A stretch of DNA of 64,000 nt from Adenophora triphylla var. japonica (Eukaryota > Streptophyta > Magnoliopsida > Asterales > Campanulaceae). Positions 1 through 12,156 of this stretch are shown here, in pieces. The position numbers and the translations under genes are program-made. The stretch spans positions 124,001 through 188,000 of the forward strand of contig JAFEMH010002446.1 of assembly GCA_022495995.1 (NCBI GenBank), written 5' to 3'. The first letter of the stretch is position 1. Every line of letters starts with the position of its first letter. The notes below the pieces were generated by a model. It saw only the letters and a list, made by a program, of their open reading frames with translations, did no database searches and had not been told where the DNA came from.

Positions 1-170
1 GGGAGACATCATTGGACCTTTGCTTCTCTTCCTGGTGATTCTCTCTCCCAGAGTTGGCTCTACGTCTTTCACTTCTAGGGGGAGTCATCTCTCTATCCCT
101 CCTGTCCCTGTGGGAAGGTGACCTCACAGACTGAAATAGCGACCTGCGCCTATCTTCTCTTGGTGGCGAC
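1..170 (-). pseudogene. Tat element B, downstream part of gag
   Basis: This short stretch is the continuation of the minus-strand gag of element B, separated from its N-terminal part (18565-19257) by the insertion of element A. The motif around 146-170 (GCGACCTGCGCC and GGCGAC) recurs just beyond the other side of A at 18560-18600. A similar stretch is found in the gag of the related element C near 60860-61010, which supports one interrupted reading region. No complete domain lies inside the window. Element B continues to the left of the window. Confidence 0.6.
166..170. repeat. Target-site duplication GCGAC, left side of element A
   Basis: GCGAC directly precedes the TGTAAG start of the 5' LTR. 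The same five bases follow the CA end of the 3' LTR at 18560-18564. A matched 5-bp duplication is the normal signature of LTR-retrotransposon integration and fixes both ends of element A. Confidence 0.95.
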
Positions 171-1851
171 TGTAAGTGCTCCAATTTGAGTTGTTAGTAT
201 TTTCGTTAGAAAATTAACGAAAGCCCTAACATTCCTAACATTTCTAACAATTCCTAACTTTTCTAACAAAGCAAGGGTAAATTAGGCATTGCTATTTAAA
301 TTTAAACCAAGAAAAGAATCTTAAAAAAGAGAAAAACCCGAAATGGGAAGCTGCTGGAACACAAACTGTTTGAATATTTTGAAAATATTCCTTTGGTCCA
401 AAGCCTGCAGCTGCATTTAATGAACGATTACGCTGCGAGGTCCAATCCGCGCGGATGGTTTTGTCAATTTCAGAGGGCTATAAATAGAGCCCCTCAGTCT
501 CAGAAATAAGGAGCAACAACAATTCACTCACAGCACCTTGGCGAGAATACTAGAGAAAACAGTGGGAATTCCCTTGAATTGCCACCTTTTTCTTTTGATT
601 ATTTTCTCAAATTTCACTCACTAAACACTCTCAAATTCAAGCCTCAAACATAAACACAAAGAAGATAGGATACCACCATTGGTAAACCCTCCTTCTCCTT
701 ACCCTAAAACTCACTCATCCATGCATGCATCTCATACTTTGAAGATGTAACTTGTTCTTCTCTTGCCTTAGATCCAAGAGGATCATCATGGAAGTTCATC
801 TCCATGGATGATCCTCTACAAGGATCAACATTTCTTTCAAATTATTTTTACTTACTTACAAACACTTTTCTAAACCTAAAAATCATTTTCATACATAAAA
901 TCTTGATTTCAAAGTTAAATCTCCCCCTTCCCAAGCAAATGAAGTGCTTTAAGTCCTAATGTACCCTAAGGATGGCTTGATATAGTAGATCACCACTAAA
1001 ATGTCTAGTGATCACTAATCAAAGCCTAAGGAAATGGGGACAAAGCATGGATGCAAAACCCCTTTAAAATCACATTTTCCTTCAAGAACATCTTGCTGTC
1101 CAGTAGCATTGTTCTAAGACCTCAGTCCATTGTCTAATTTTTTGGACACAGAAAAACTTGGAATTGGGTGTTGACTACAAAATACTTTTTGTAGACAACA
1201 TCCGTAGCATTCCAGAAATAATTTTACTTTATTTTTTGCGTGAGTCTAACTCCATTTTTCAAATTATTTTCCAAAGGTCAGTTCAACAATCTCTGGAAAT
1301 CCAGATTTCATATCTGTGATTTCCAGAAGGTTTTGGTCCATCAAATCATCTCCAAATGGAAAAGTCTTTTGTAGTAACCTTATTTAAGATGTTTTGAACA
1401 ACTTTCATTCTCTGATTTTCCTCAGATTCTGAAGTTTTAAAGCTCTTAAATCCTTTTCAAAATCAAGTATCCACTGCCTTTTTCATTCTGGCAGAATTGA
1501 TTTTCAACTTCAAGGAGTCTTTTGAGTACCAAAATTCAACCCTAAAATCATACCAAAAATCATGGGACTTGTTTAAGGTCTAATAAAGAGTTCTCAATTT
1601 TTAAATTTCTCAGTTTACATTTATTTTAACCAAAACACACACACACAAATGGTTTCAAATCAGGAAGACTCGTTTTACGAGGCATTCCGGGTGAACCCTA
1701 ACGTTCTACCCGGAGTGTAACGTGACCTCCGAACCCAAATCTCTAATCTCGAGCATTTTTCAAAATTTTGGCCCTTAAAATAAAAATGGCGTGGCGACTC
1801 CGTCTCCGTTTTGATTTTCAAAAAGGAAAAATCGGGTGGCACATCATCACA
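171..1851 (+). repeat. 5' LTR of element A
   Basis: It starts TGTAAGTGCTCC and ends ATCACA, and matches 16860-18559 along its whole length. It contains the palindrome-plus-TATA promoter (445-486), poly-pyrimidine stretches and a short CA repeat (near 1637-1650) that is longer in the 3' copy. The left junction is flanked by GCGAC. Confidence 0.95.
445..486 (+). promoter_or_regulatory. LTR promoter of element A: palindrome ATCCGCGCGGAT plus TATA box
   Basis: A perfect 12-bp palindrome (445-456) is followed after 22 bp by TATAAATA (479-486), with a plausible transcription start about 30 bp further on. The same arrangement is repeated in the 3' LTR (17134-17175) and, on the minus strand, in front of the two antisense genes (11834-11877 and 15066-15105). 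The TATA box is standard; the palindrome as an activator site is my inference from this repetition. Confidence 0.75.
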
Positions 1852-1852
1852 G

Positions 1853-1870
1853 TGGCGACTCCGCTGAGGA
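1853..1870 (+). other. Primer-binding site of element A (tRNA-Arg type)
   Basis: TGGCGACTCCGCTGAGGA lies one base after the LTR end. It closely resembles the arginine-tRNA primer site known from Ogre/Tat-type elements, where the 3' end of the tRNA primes minus-strand DNA synthesis. Confidence 0.8.
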
Positions 1871-3213
1871 CTAAAAAAAAATGAGCTTTATCTTTTTCAA
1901 AAAACAAAAATTCAAAAAAAAAGAAAAGCTTTTGTGGGTCAAACTTTCGTCCCGGCATTTGAAACCATTTGTATTGTGTGTGTGTGTGTGTTTTTGTTTT
2001 GCACATTTCGTGTTGTTTTGACTGTCCCGGAAAAAACGGTATTTTGACTGTCGGAATCATTTTCTTAACTGTTTGAATTTTTGTGCCTATGTGCTTATGT
2101 GTTTATTTGCTTTCAAAAAAAAAATTTCAAAAAAAAATTCATAAAAGAAAAAAAATCAAAAATACAAAAAAAAATTCAAAAAAAAAATTTCAAAAAAAAG
2201 ATTTTCAAAAAAAAAAATTCAAAAAAAAAAAATCATTTTTTGCATGCATCATACCTTTTAAGACACATAAAAATTTCTATTTTACTCAGAAATGGAAGAT
2301 AGACTGCTTGCACACTACGCGCACTTGGCCTTACACTGCACACTACGTCCTTAACCCGGGGAAATCCCAGTAGCAGCCTGTTTGGCCTTATTACGCCTCT
2401 CGGTGCGAGCACGGGACTACCCAAACATCCCTTGGAGCCTCGTGTCGACCATGCACTTGTCCGTGACACACTTTGTCCGAGACCCGATTGGTTTTTTGTT
2501 TGGTCCGTGTCATGCCCGATCTGTGTATACACCTTTCCTTTCAAGCCTTGGTCGGCATACCAAGTCAATATCTTTCGGAGACCCTAATCAGTCGAAGTCA
2601 TGCCGGTTTTCCGCCGCAAACTTTGACCAGATATTGACTGGCGCCTTGACTTTGACTTTGACTGGCACAACTTATGCACCGACTCCCGGCATGACACTAA
2701 GTCATCAAGGATTAATGATTATTCCATGTCTAATTACGGCCTAACTAACGACGGGTCAAGATCAATTATGGACATTTATCAGTCCGAGCCATGCCGACTT
2801 TTCGTCGAGCCCTCCGGACATGATCTTGACCTTTGACGTCAGCTTTGTCCGTAATTTACATCGAATGCTCGTTAAGACTAGATTACCCGCCAGACTTTAG
2901 GATCGTTTTTCTTTTCGGTCGGTGGGACCTGCTTGCCCTACGGAACCCTTGTTCGGGGTTACAGGTTGAGGGTCCGCAGGCGTAGTGATGGGGCCCACTG
3001 ATCCAGGAATCAAAGTAGTTTGCGAAAAAGAAGAGCATTCTTTTCCAACCGCTTAGGCTTAATAAAATACGTTTTAAGTAAACAAGAACAAATAACTGCA
3101 TGTTGCATGAGCCCTAAGCCCAAACACCTACCCTCCTTCACTCCCAAATATCTGAACCCTCATGTCTTTCCCCATGACTCCTCACATGGCTTGGTTTCGG
3201 ACAGGGTCACCGT
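1871..3213 (+). other. Untranslated leader of element A
   Basis: No credible coding region is seen. From about 2110 to 2236 there is a run of A-tracts separated by TTC or TTTC, which makes artificial lysine/phenylalanine-rich reading frames. From about 2300 onward the base composition rises to that of the gag region. Long leaders before gag are usual for this group. Confidence 0.6.
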
Positions 3214-6200
3214 TTGATCGGTTGGGAAGAGAGTCAAGCGCATCGTCGGCTTCACCATTTGTTCCGACTCGGGTTTGAGAATGTCTGCATCGGCCGTAAC
3301 GATGGGGACAACATCACTCAGCCTCCGGGACTCCCCGAGAGCAGCCGGTGGAATCGGTTAGCGAAACGGATGAGATTGCGGCGAAAAACACTGATTAATA
3401 GCCTTATGGAAGCCATCAAAAGCCATGGTTTGGCCGCCAGTCTCAATCCCGATGGCACCTTCACCGTGGAGGAAGAAGAGGATGACAATCCCACTCTCAG
3501 TCGCCCTAATTACTCCAGGATGCCACAACCCACCTCCTATGGTACCACTACCAGAACCCATGCTCCTCGATCTTCGGGTCGGCCCGGCTCCCAGCTACGG
3601 ACTACGGATCCATGCAACCACGGGCGAACCGGTTCGCGGTTCCTCGGTGGGGACAAAATCGATGCACGGAATGTCTTCTCACGGTTGGGGATATCTCGGA
3701 ATGCCACGGCAAATTGGGATCCGTCTCGGTTCGGAAACGACCCAGGACCTTCACACAGCGGTTCGAGTACCGCGGCAACGGTTTGGGATGCCACCACGGT
3801 TTGGTTCGGGGCAACGGTCGGGAGCCCCTCCTCGAGAATGATGCCGGTTCGAGTGCTCCTAGCACGGCTCTTACAAACCCATTTCTCACTCGGGGACCGA
3901 TGGGCCAAGCCCCTAATCCGGTTTCATCGAGAATCCCTCGGACCGCAATACCCTCTCGGCTACACACCCTCGCCGCCGGCATACGGTTCAACAACCGGGG
4001 ACAACGGCCGCATTATGCCTACCTATGAATCTCGGCTCGGAAAACCAAGCTACCGGCTACATCGGGTTGCCTCCGCCCGCTCTGCCGGTTGAAAGTCAAC
4101 AAGTGCAAGGTTCTATCCCTATGCCTGGCTCTACTCACGCTCCCGAGTAATTCGGGCCAAGGACAAGTTTTTACCTATGTCCCCGGATCGGCCATTCCCT
4201 CCACCGATCTGCCGGTGGTAGCTCCTCACTCTAGCTCGGTCGGCCCAGTCCCGAATGCCATGGCTCCACCACAAGACCCTAATCTGGCCTGGTTCATGGA
4301 ACAGCACAAGGAAATGAAAGCGCACGGTGTCGAATTATTTGCTAAGAATCGCCTTAGGCCTACGGACCGGATTCTATTGTTCCCATGCCCTTGAAGTTCG
4401 TGATGCCTAATCTGGACTGTTTGATGGGACTTCATGCCCGAAAACTCATTTGGATACATATACCTTGGCAATGAAGGCGAAAGGATGCACCAATCAGCGG
4501 TTGGGTGACTATTTCGATCTCTCCTTGAAATCCGGTGCTCTAAAATGGTTCTTCCGCTTAAAACCCGAGGCCGGGGCTACATGGGATCAGATCACCGGTG
4601 CCTTTACGAGAGAAGTACAAAGCTAATTTGGAATGGGAAACAAATAGAGTTGACTTGCGGACAACCGTGCGGCGTCAGACGAGAATGTTGGGGATTTCTA
4701 CAAGCGGTGGAATGCGAAACTCGGTGAGATGGCCATCCCTCCTTACGAAGAGGAACAGTTGGACATCTTCCGGTCATGCTGAAGTCACATCGAGAACCTC
4801 CCTCGGTCATTTCCCGTACTCGAGACTTACGGGCCATGGTTAACTCCGCGACTAAAGTTTGAAAAGGCTTACAATCGGCAATGCATTCTTTGCACACCTT
4901 CACAGTCTGAGCTCCTCCCTCCAACACGGTTCGGCTCTGCTAAAGGTAAAGAGATGATCAACTACGCGGGCGGGAATGTAATAATGCAACTCCTTTTGCT
5001 CCCGGGAAACCGGTGAGCCTAAGCCTCGGGTCATAAACCTCAAAGCTTTGGAATGCCTACGAACGACATCTTTAGAGGATTGGTGAAAGAAGGCTTCTTT
5101 GCGGCCTTTGGAAAATTTCCAACCCGGAAATCCGAATGCTCCCGTGGATACTTCTAAGTTCTGCGCTTTTCATCGGGCCACGGACATTTAACGAGATAAG
5201 CTGCTTTACTCACGAAAAAGGCAATCCGAGGATTGATAGAAGCGAGGAAGTTGGAAGGCCCCGAGGGGCCTAATACGATCAAAAATCCCTTCACAGAAAT
5301 CAAAACCGGTGAACATGATTGAAGCCAGGAGAACCTTCGTATGTCCGGGAGGATGCGGAAGCGATGAAGACCTCCAAATACCCGTGGCCAACCTTGTCGA
5401 GGATCCTGAATTCGGATTCCCCTCGGCCTTGAGGATGGTGAACAAACCAACCCTCCTTGGTCTCATGTTAGAAATTTCTTGCAAGAATATGAAGCTCGCT
5501 ACTTCTCGGAGGGAAGGGAAAGCCGTCTTTGAAGAAGCTGAGGGTTGTTAGTTCAAATCATGAGAAAACCATTTACACGAGATGGTTAGAGCGATCGAGG
5601 AAAATTGAGCAAGAAAGCTTCGAGACGGGCGCCGGTATTGGGGCTTATCGGCAAAGAGGCGAAGAGCACTTGGAGTTAGTACACTTACGCAAGTTGGCCT
5701 TGGGGGAAACCAAATATGATCCCGAAGACAGTGAAAGTGAAGAATCAGAGGAGGAGGATTGCTTCTATATCCTTCCTGAAGTCAAGTACGTGTCGCCCCC
5801 TCTCACTCTTCCCCCAAAGTTTCTGGGAGGAGAAGTGGAGTCGCAATTGCCGCTTCCGGCAATGGGGGCATATGACAATTTCTGCGGTTGCACGCCCCCG
5901 TCCTCCCCTAACAGATTTGACCGGCGCTCTCTCTCGGCTGAAATCCCAGTAGTATGGGAAGATGATTCTGATGACAGTAATGACGATGATGATGATGACG
6001 ACAAAAGTGAGGAGTCAACTGAGGCCCAAGATCCGGAATCAATCTGGAACAATCATGCCGTAAATGACATAATGGGAGTCGGACACAATGGTTGGTTGTC
6101 AGCAAGCGACGATGAAGAAACTTCGAAAGACGATTATGAAACCGAAGACATGAAAGCCATGAAATTTCCTGGGGCTGAGCACGTGGATGTCATAGAGTTC

Positions 6201-6260
6201 AACACTGCCTACCATGCTTTGGGGAAAGGATTTTCGGACACCGATCCGGGCGATAGTTGA
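3214..6260 (+). pseudogene. gag region of element A, frameshifted
   Basis: Gag forms the structural particle that packages element RNA. An ORF of 292 codons (3214-4092) is followed by short overlapping frames covering a retrotransposon-gag-type core at about 4380-4930 (a DGT-type start, a KAKGCTNQRL segment and a KWFFRL motif, split over frames). A 243-codon acidic ORF (5529-6260) follows, with a run of eight aspartates near its middle. The reading frame changes at least four times in 3 kb, so no intact Gag is made from this sequence as it stands. Some of the breaks could be sequence errors (see the CAG finding). I saw no clear zinc knuckle. Confidence 0.7.
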
Positions 6261-6762
6261 AGATACGGTAGAGAGAGAAGCTGGCTCCCATCCTCCCCAA
6301 TGAGAAAGTGACCATGGTCGAGATCAAATTCCGCCGAAACAAAGTAACAATCCTTGTCGGGGTTACCCAAGAAGAGGTCACCTTCCCCGAATGTATTTCG
6401 GCTCTCGAGAGAAGTCCTGGAAACCGGCATGATACGATGCTCCTCCACGCGAGAATGCTATAATCGTCTCCGGCTACGAGTATTACGAGAAAGGAACCAG
6501 AGTAGCTGCACTATCCCGGAGATGAAATCGAAAAGCCGCCGAGCCCTGAGAATAGCAATTCTTGTTGTATGATAACTATAGAGCAAGGAAGGCTATGAAG
6601 GCAAATCGGAGGACGCCACAGCTCTATGGGCCATCCGGGAGCAACAACACAATCCGGGTTCGAAGCTTTGTGACATGGGAAAGCGGTTTTAAAAGCCGCC
6701 GAGGAAGGAGCCGGTACGGCTCAAGCTCGGCCCCTCACCGTTGCTAGACTCCGTCGGGCTCG

Positions 6763-8570
6763 GTGGCCGGTAGCCAAAAGGCTCCCAGATTGACTTTAGC
6801 AGCGTTGAAGAAATCTAGTCAAGAAGCGACTGATGAGGAAGTCAACCTGTTGACCCGATCCGGGCAGATCTACCAGGGGAACCCCAAGACAGATAAGAAG
6901 GTGGCGGATCAAGCACCAGGGGAACCCTGTCTCCCCTATGCCAAGGCAGCCGAAACTCCTGACCTCGGAAAGGAGGATCCCGTGCTCACCCAGCTGAAAC
7001 AAACCCATGCCAACATCTCTTTGTGGTCCATGCTTACCTCATCGTACCCCCACAAGTTAAAGCTGGAAGAAAGCCTAGCCCGCACGCTAGTCCATATTGA
7101 TGCTACTCCTGATGATGTGGTGCAGTTGATTGGGAACATTCACTATGGGAATATAATCACTTTCACAGACCTCGACCTCCCTCAGTTCGGAGTTGATCAT
7201 AATGAGCCCCTCTTCATCACAGTCCAGCTGGATGAACGGCGTCTTCCCCGAGTTTTGGTTGACAATGGGTCCGGGATGAATATCCTCCGGCTAAGATCAT
7301 GAGTACGCTCGACATCAAATCCACAGATTTAAAGCCTTCCTCCCTCACAGTCAAAGCTTATGACTCTACATCCCTATGTGACTTGCCCAGGGTTGCTACT
7401 TTGGCCCTACGGTTTGGCAAGAAGATGATACTGTGGAATTCCGGGTTATTGACATCCGATTACTTTTAATGCCCTGCTTGGAAGACCTTAGCGCATCAAG
7501 TTAAAGGGGTTGCCTCGAGCCTACATCAGTGTGTGAAGTTTGTCTCGGATGGAGATTTGACAACCATTTACGGAGACCTAGTCACTTTGGAGGGCAGATA
7601 CGGGTGGGATACCTATTACGGAGATCAAACATGACGAGGAAGGTCTCATGCTAACGAGGCTTCACGGTCGAGCCTCCCAAAGCCCAAGTTTGTAACATAG
7701 ATTTGACGATCACTCGGGACAAGATCCCTCCGAGTCTTGAAGATGATGAGAAGAATGAGCTACTGCCCGGTCTCGATGCAGGAAGCATCGGCAAGGAACT
7801 CACAAAGTTATTGAGGTGAAAGGACGAGAAAACTTCGCCACGGCACAGGATATGAGGCCACCTCGGTAGACACTGCGAAAGAAAAGGAGATTGCCGGAAA
7901 AGGGGAGAAGGCTGCCACGGGAAGGGTCCCGGTCAGCGACCCTAAATCTCTCCCTTTCGAGTCCTAATTTGGGTGACTACTTCGTGAAAGGCCCTACGGC
8001 ATGGTAATGCCACAGTCAAAGAACCTACGAGAGGGATGGGTGAAGCTACAAGATGACCTCGAAAGTCCGGGAAACAAAGCCAACCCGGTCAGTAGGATGT
8101 TTGCGGACCTACCCAAGATACACAGGGCTACCACTACCATGGAGAGCGAGTACACTTTCAAAGGCGTTCCAAGCCTAGTAGAAGCGATTCGAGAAGCTTA
8201 CCCTTTGTGATCCCAAGCTTGTCCAAGAAGGCCCAAGCTTGAGTTCGGCGACAATGCAGAAAGCCAAAGCCACGAAGTCTTTTCGAGATGATTGGGATGG
8301 TCCGATTATGCGGCGGTTATTCGGAGAAGAGGTTCGGATGCCGGACTGATTGATTTTGGTTCTATCAAAGAGATGATAGCAATGATTGAGAAAGAAGAAC
8401 AACGCAAATCCCGAGTCATGAGGCCCCTGACAGCAATGCCATTGAAGAATTGGGAAACTCTCTCAGGCCCGTCCGCGACCAAGGAGGAAATGATCACAAA
8501 GCTTGGATTGGTTCCCCGTCCCCTTGTGTCAACCTGTGTAAAAGTCCTCCGAGTCTCTCATTATTGAGTT
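6763..8570 (+). pseudogene. Protease and linker region of element A, decayed
   Basis: The frame at 6763-7302 (179 codons) ends with a retroviral-type aspartic protease signature, VLVDNGSGMNI, the form typical of this retrotransposon group; the active-site aspartate is present. The frame closes soon after, and related sequence continues in other frames (ORFs at 8001-8210 and 8292-8567). In an intact element this region would cut the Gag-Pol polyprotein. The start of the coding region upstream is unclear because the frame is broken between 6260 and 6763. Confidence 0.7.
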
Positions 8571-8639
8571 CGAGTCTCTCGAGTCGTCCGATGGCCTTAC
8601 GCCTGAAGACTACGAGGTTGTAGCAAACGCTGTATTTCC

Positions 8640-8815
8640 TTTCGTTCTCAATGAAATGATGAACCTTTCTGAGTATCCCTTGATTGCCACTTTAACTAAT
8701 TATGAAATAACTAATAACTTAAAAAAAACAAAAAAAAACAGTTAATAATGATTCACTAGATAAATAAGCAGACACATTAAATGAACAATATATTAAAGAA
8801 ATCTTTAAGTAGGTT
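8640..8815. other. A/T-rich interruption within pol of element A
   Basis: About 170 bases of A/T-rich sequence with A-tracts separate the protease-side coding remnants from the start of the reverse transcriptase remnant. No coding signal and no clear terminal repeats were seen. It may be a decayed linker or a small insertion. Confidence 0.35.
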
Positions 8816-8857
8816 GTTCGGAAAGAGGAAAATCGAGCCCAAGCTGCCGAAAAGGTT

Positions 8858-9710
8858 TTGACAAGTGTGAACTTGGGAACTGCAGAAGAGCCTAAAGAGA
8901 CGCAGATTGGTAGTTTCTTTGAAGGGGTGACAAAGATGCCACGAGAATTCGTGGACGTGTTTACACGGTCCTATAAAGACATGCACAGGATACCTCTCGA
9001 CCCGGAAGCCAAAGAACATCATATGCGGATACGGGTTGCCGGCGAAATCATCTCGAGATAATGGATCCCACTTTGAAGGGAATGCGACGGGCTGCGCGAG
9101 AGTTCAGAATAACCCGTCACAAGTCATCTCCTACGGGCCCCAAACTAACGGAGCCGTTGAAGCGGACAAACAAGACTTTGGAAAACATCATTCGGAAAAT
9201 GGTGTCAGGCGGAGATTGGCTGACAAGCTTCACCTTGCTCTCTGGGGATACAGAACATCCGTCGGAACGGCGGCCAGGAAACACCATTTGCTCTTACCTA
9301 CGGAATGGAAGCCGTACTCCCAATCGAGCTAGAAATCCCCTCACTTCGGGTGCTTGTTGGAAAGTCGGATCAACGAGGTCGAATGGCTCCCGAGTCGCCA
9401 TGATGAATTGGCCTGCTAGATGAACGCCGATTGAGAGCCATGGAACATATCCGAGCTTACCAAGGAAGGATGGCGAGCCTTCGATAAGAAAGTAAAACAT
9501 CGGGAGATCGGGGAAGGTGACCTCGTTTTGAAAGAGAAGCCCCGGTCCGCATCAACCCGCTTGGCAAATGGGAGCACATGCAGGTCGGGCCATATATGTC
9601 GTTGAAAATCTTCTCAGGAGGAGCCATGCAACTTGCGGACCTCGACGGAAATCCTTTTGTACACCCGGTGAATGGCGATAAGGCTGCGCGAGATACTACG
9701 CATAAAACTG
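8858..9710 (+). pseudogene. Fused RT-start / integrase-end remnant of element A
   Basis: The frame at 8858-9061 matches the extreme start of the reverse transcriptase domain (REFVDVFTRSYKDM, then IPLDPEAK). Within a few bases the sequence becomes the catalytic core of integrase: DNGSHFEG, then PQTNGAVEA, KTLENIIRKM, LALWGY and, further on, the EGDLVLKEK region. The whole RT, both RNase H domains and the N-terminal half of integrase are therefore absent, apparently by one internal deletion near 9040-9056. The integrase part is also frameshifted several times. No polymerase function can remain. Confidence 0.85.
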
Positions 9711-9734
9711 AGTCAAAAAAAAAAAAAAAAAAAA

Positions 9735-9930
9735 AAAAAGAGTGCTAAAAGAGAAATACCCAACTAGGTTGAAAACCCGAAAAGGGCGGCCTAGATAAAA
9801 GACAGGGGTGCACCAAAAAAAAAAAACAACAAAAAAAAACAAAAAAAAAGAGTGCTAAAGAGTAATACCCAACTAGGTTGAAAACCCGAAAAGGGCGGCC
9901 TAGGTAAAAAACGGGGTTGCACCAAAAAAA
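9735..9930 (+). repeat. Two-copy direct repeat after pol of element A
   Basis: Two copies of a roughly 80-bp unit (9740-9817 and 9849-9927) share GAGTGCTAAA, then ACCCAACTAGGTTGAAAACC and CGAAAAGGGCGGCCTAG, each ending in a poly-A tract. It marks the boundary between the sense pol region and the antisense gene block. Confidence 0.8.
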
Positions 9931-9934
9931 CAAA

Positions 9935-10408
9935 AAAAAAAAAAAACAAATTAAGCGGGTCGAACTACGGAGACTGAGCCCTTTAGTCCAAGGGAACGTG
10001 GCGGCCGGAAACGGTTCGGTCTAAAACACAAATAAAAATCATACTTTGTTATCAATACATTGATCAAGCCATGAAGGCGTTTCGAAAAACTACGAAGCAA
10101 TTCACATATTCATTACGAGTTAAAAACTTTTTGATGAGTCTAAGCTCGGTTCACTCCTACGAATTACAACGCTAAAAGAAACTAAAATACATAATAACTA
10201 ATGTATGCCTTTACGACAAGAAAGGGATACTCGGAAACCTCAAAGTCACTCCAAGCCACTCGTGCGGCTTCTCCCTCTTCTTCCCTCCTCTTCGGGTCTT
10301 CTTCCTTGCACGGGAAAAATGTCGGTCTTCCTCCTACCAAGCTCGGGTGTAGGGACGGGATCTATCAAGCCGCGTCTGTCGGGGCCTTAGTAGCCCTAGC
10401 CTCGTCTC
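9935..10408. other. Spacer between pol and the antisense genes of element A
   Basis: No domain is recognised. This stretch would hold the convergent 3' ends of the sense pol transcript and the antisense DUF7745-like gene. Small ORFs here lack similarity that I can recognise. Confidence 0.4.
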
Positions 10409-11740
10409 TCATCTCCTGCGGCCGAGCCGGTAACATAGGAATCCGCCCTCCTGTCTCTTGACATAAGACTCGTAGTCGATCACGGCATCCCGCTCTATCA
10501 TGAGGGTTGGCCCTCGCCTCGGCCCTCCTCCTCTCGAAACTGTCATGTCTTCCACACCAACAATGGCCTCACGCCGTCTCAAAATAGCCACACGAGTCTC
10601 CCCCAAGTGCCTCTCGTACCAATCCAGTACCAAGTGGTCGAAATACATGCCCGGACGCTTTGAGGATAACCACTAGGAGGAAAGACGTCATACCTCCATG
10701 CTCGGGAAAGAAATGGGAATACGAAGGATCATCCATCGAAGCGAAGCCACCACCACTGGTAGCTATATCCTCAAAATCCTCCAAAGTGCTGCTCCAAGCC
10801 AAGCGCCGCCGAACCAGTGGAATATAAAAAGCTGAGGAAAGCCCGGAAGCATAATCACATGAGAACCATCCTGAAGCACTCTCTGAGTCTCTACCCGCCA
10901 ATGAGGTACCAACCATCTGATATCCGTAGTTTGGCGGCAAGCCATCCAATACTCCCATGAGCCCTGATCATCGAGGTCCACAGTAACCCCTCTCCTGGCA
11001 AAAGTCCAAGGTTTCACCGCATCAGAAGTTTCGCGAAGGACCCCCAGGCGCTCCATCAGCCACATAGTCAAGAGAAACGGGATGCCCCCGTGCATATACC
11101 GCCTCCCGGTAGCCAACCTGTCAAGAGCATGAAGGGTCTCTCCCAGGATCAAGGGCACAACATCCCGGCCCAAACGACAGTGCACAACTACATCCAGCAA
11201 AGCCCGATGACAAATCCCAAAAGAGTAAACCATAAACAAGGTACCAAACACGCAAAGTGCAAAAGCATCCCAATAGGCATCATCAATCAAGCCTAAACTC
11301 CTAAACCTATCAGGAAGACCAGAAATGTCAAAATGATCAGGACCACGGATCATACCTTGTGCTTCCTCCGGAGAAAGATGAAGAAGGTTGCACAACTTGT
11401 CAACAAAAGAAGCTCCTCCGGGCAAAGGAATCACAATCTCCTCCACCTCGGGACCACCAAGCAAAGCCCGGAATTCTTCAACAGTCGGGACCATTTCATT
11501 GTAAGAAAAGCAAAAGACATGCCTCCTTGTATCCCAAAATGAAGATGAAGCCCTCAAAAGATCATAATTCGGAACCAATTCTTTGAGAGACCACAAGCAT
11601 CGTATCTTGTACTTTTCTTCAAAGAATGACCTCCTCTCGTGCATAATCTCCCGGGACCATTCCTTGAACTTGTCGAAGAAAGAAATTTGAGAATCTTGGG
11701 ATAATTTGGTTGGATTTCTCATGCTCACAATTTTCTCCAT
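10409..11740 (-). CDS. Antisense DUF7745-like protein gene carried by element A
   Basis: The frame beginning at the in-frame ATG at 11740 (MEKIVSMRNP) runs about 325 codons to 10763. It contains SFWDTRRHVFCF, then VPTVEEFRALL, the block YWDAFALCVFGTLFMVY, PLILGETLHALDRL and RWLVPHWR. This order (FWD..F.F...TPTVEEY, ILAETIRSL, W..PW) is that of plant DUF7745 proteins, a family tied to plant mobile DNA and related to the plant mobile domain. A more upstream start at 11848 is not ATG. Near 10815 the frame appears shifted once, and the C-terminus continues in the ORFs at 10569-10958 and 10409-10648. A palindrome plus TATA-like motif lies about 100 bp upstream. Function is unknown; with the frameshift it may be inactive. 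Confidence 0.7.
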
Positions 11741-11833
11741 GGATTTTCTCTCCTTCTCCCCGAAAATGGCTGTTTGAATGGGCAGTTGAAGAAGGTGTTT
11801 GAATTTGAAAGAGGGGAAAACCAGATCTGAAGC

Positions 11834-11877
11834 AAAATTAAATGACAATGTCAGATGCCTGTCTCATCCGCGCGGAT
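11834..11877 (-). promoter_or_regulatory. Predicted promoter of the antisense DUF7745-like gene
   Basis: On the minus strand the 14-bp palindrome CATCCGCGCGGATG (11865-11878) is followed after 22 bp by the TATA-like ATTTAATTTT (11834-11843). The first ATG is about 95 bp downstream, with no other strong ORF between. The spacing equals that of the LTR promoter. Confidence 0.55.
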
Positions 11878-12156
11878 GAAAATGTCACCATCAAAAAAAT
11901 GCAGGCCGGTTCAAGCTGCTGCACCACGAAGAATATTTCGCTCGAAACACATGCAAAGCTTTGTCCAAACAGTTCACAGCTCAAAACCTTCACACCCTCG
12001 CCAAAAAACCAGGGCTCATGCAACATTGCATTCATAATAGATAAAAAAAAAGTAGATAACAGTAATTCTAGATCATTACATTCAAAAAAAAAAACAAAAG
12101 AAGTGTGCATGAAAAATAAAGTGTATCTGTCAAAGTAGGTACAATCCCAGAATCAA

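Noticed and set aside
2081..2373. Lysine/phenylalanine-rich ORFs in two frames
   Set aside because: They are produced by A-tracts in the leader of element A and end abruptly where the tracts end; no protein signature.
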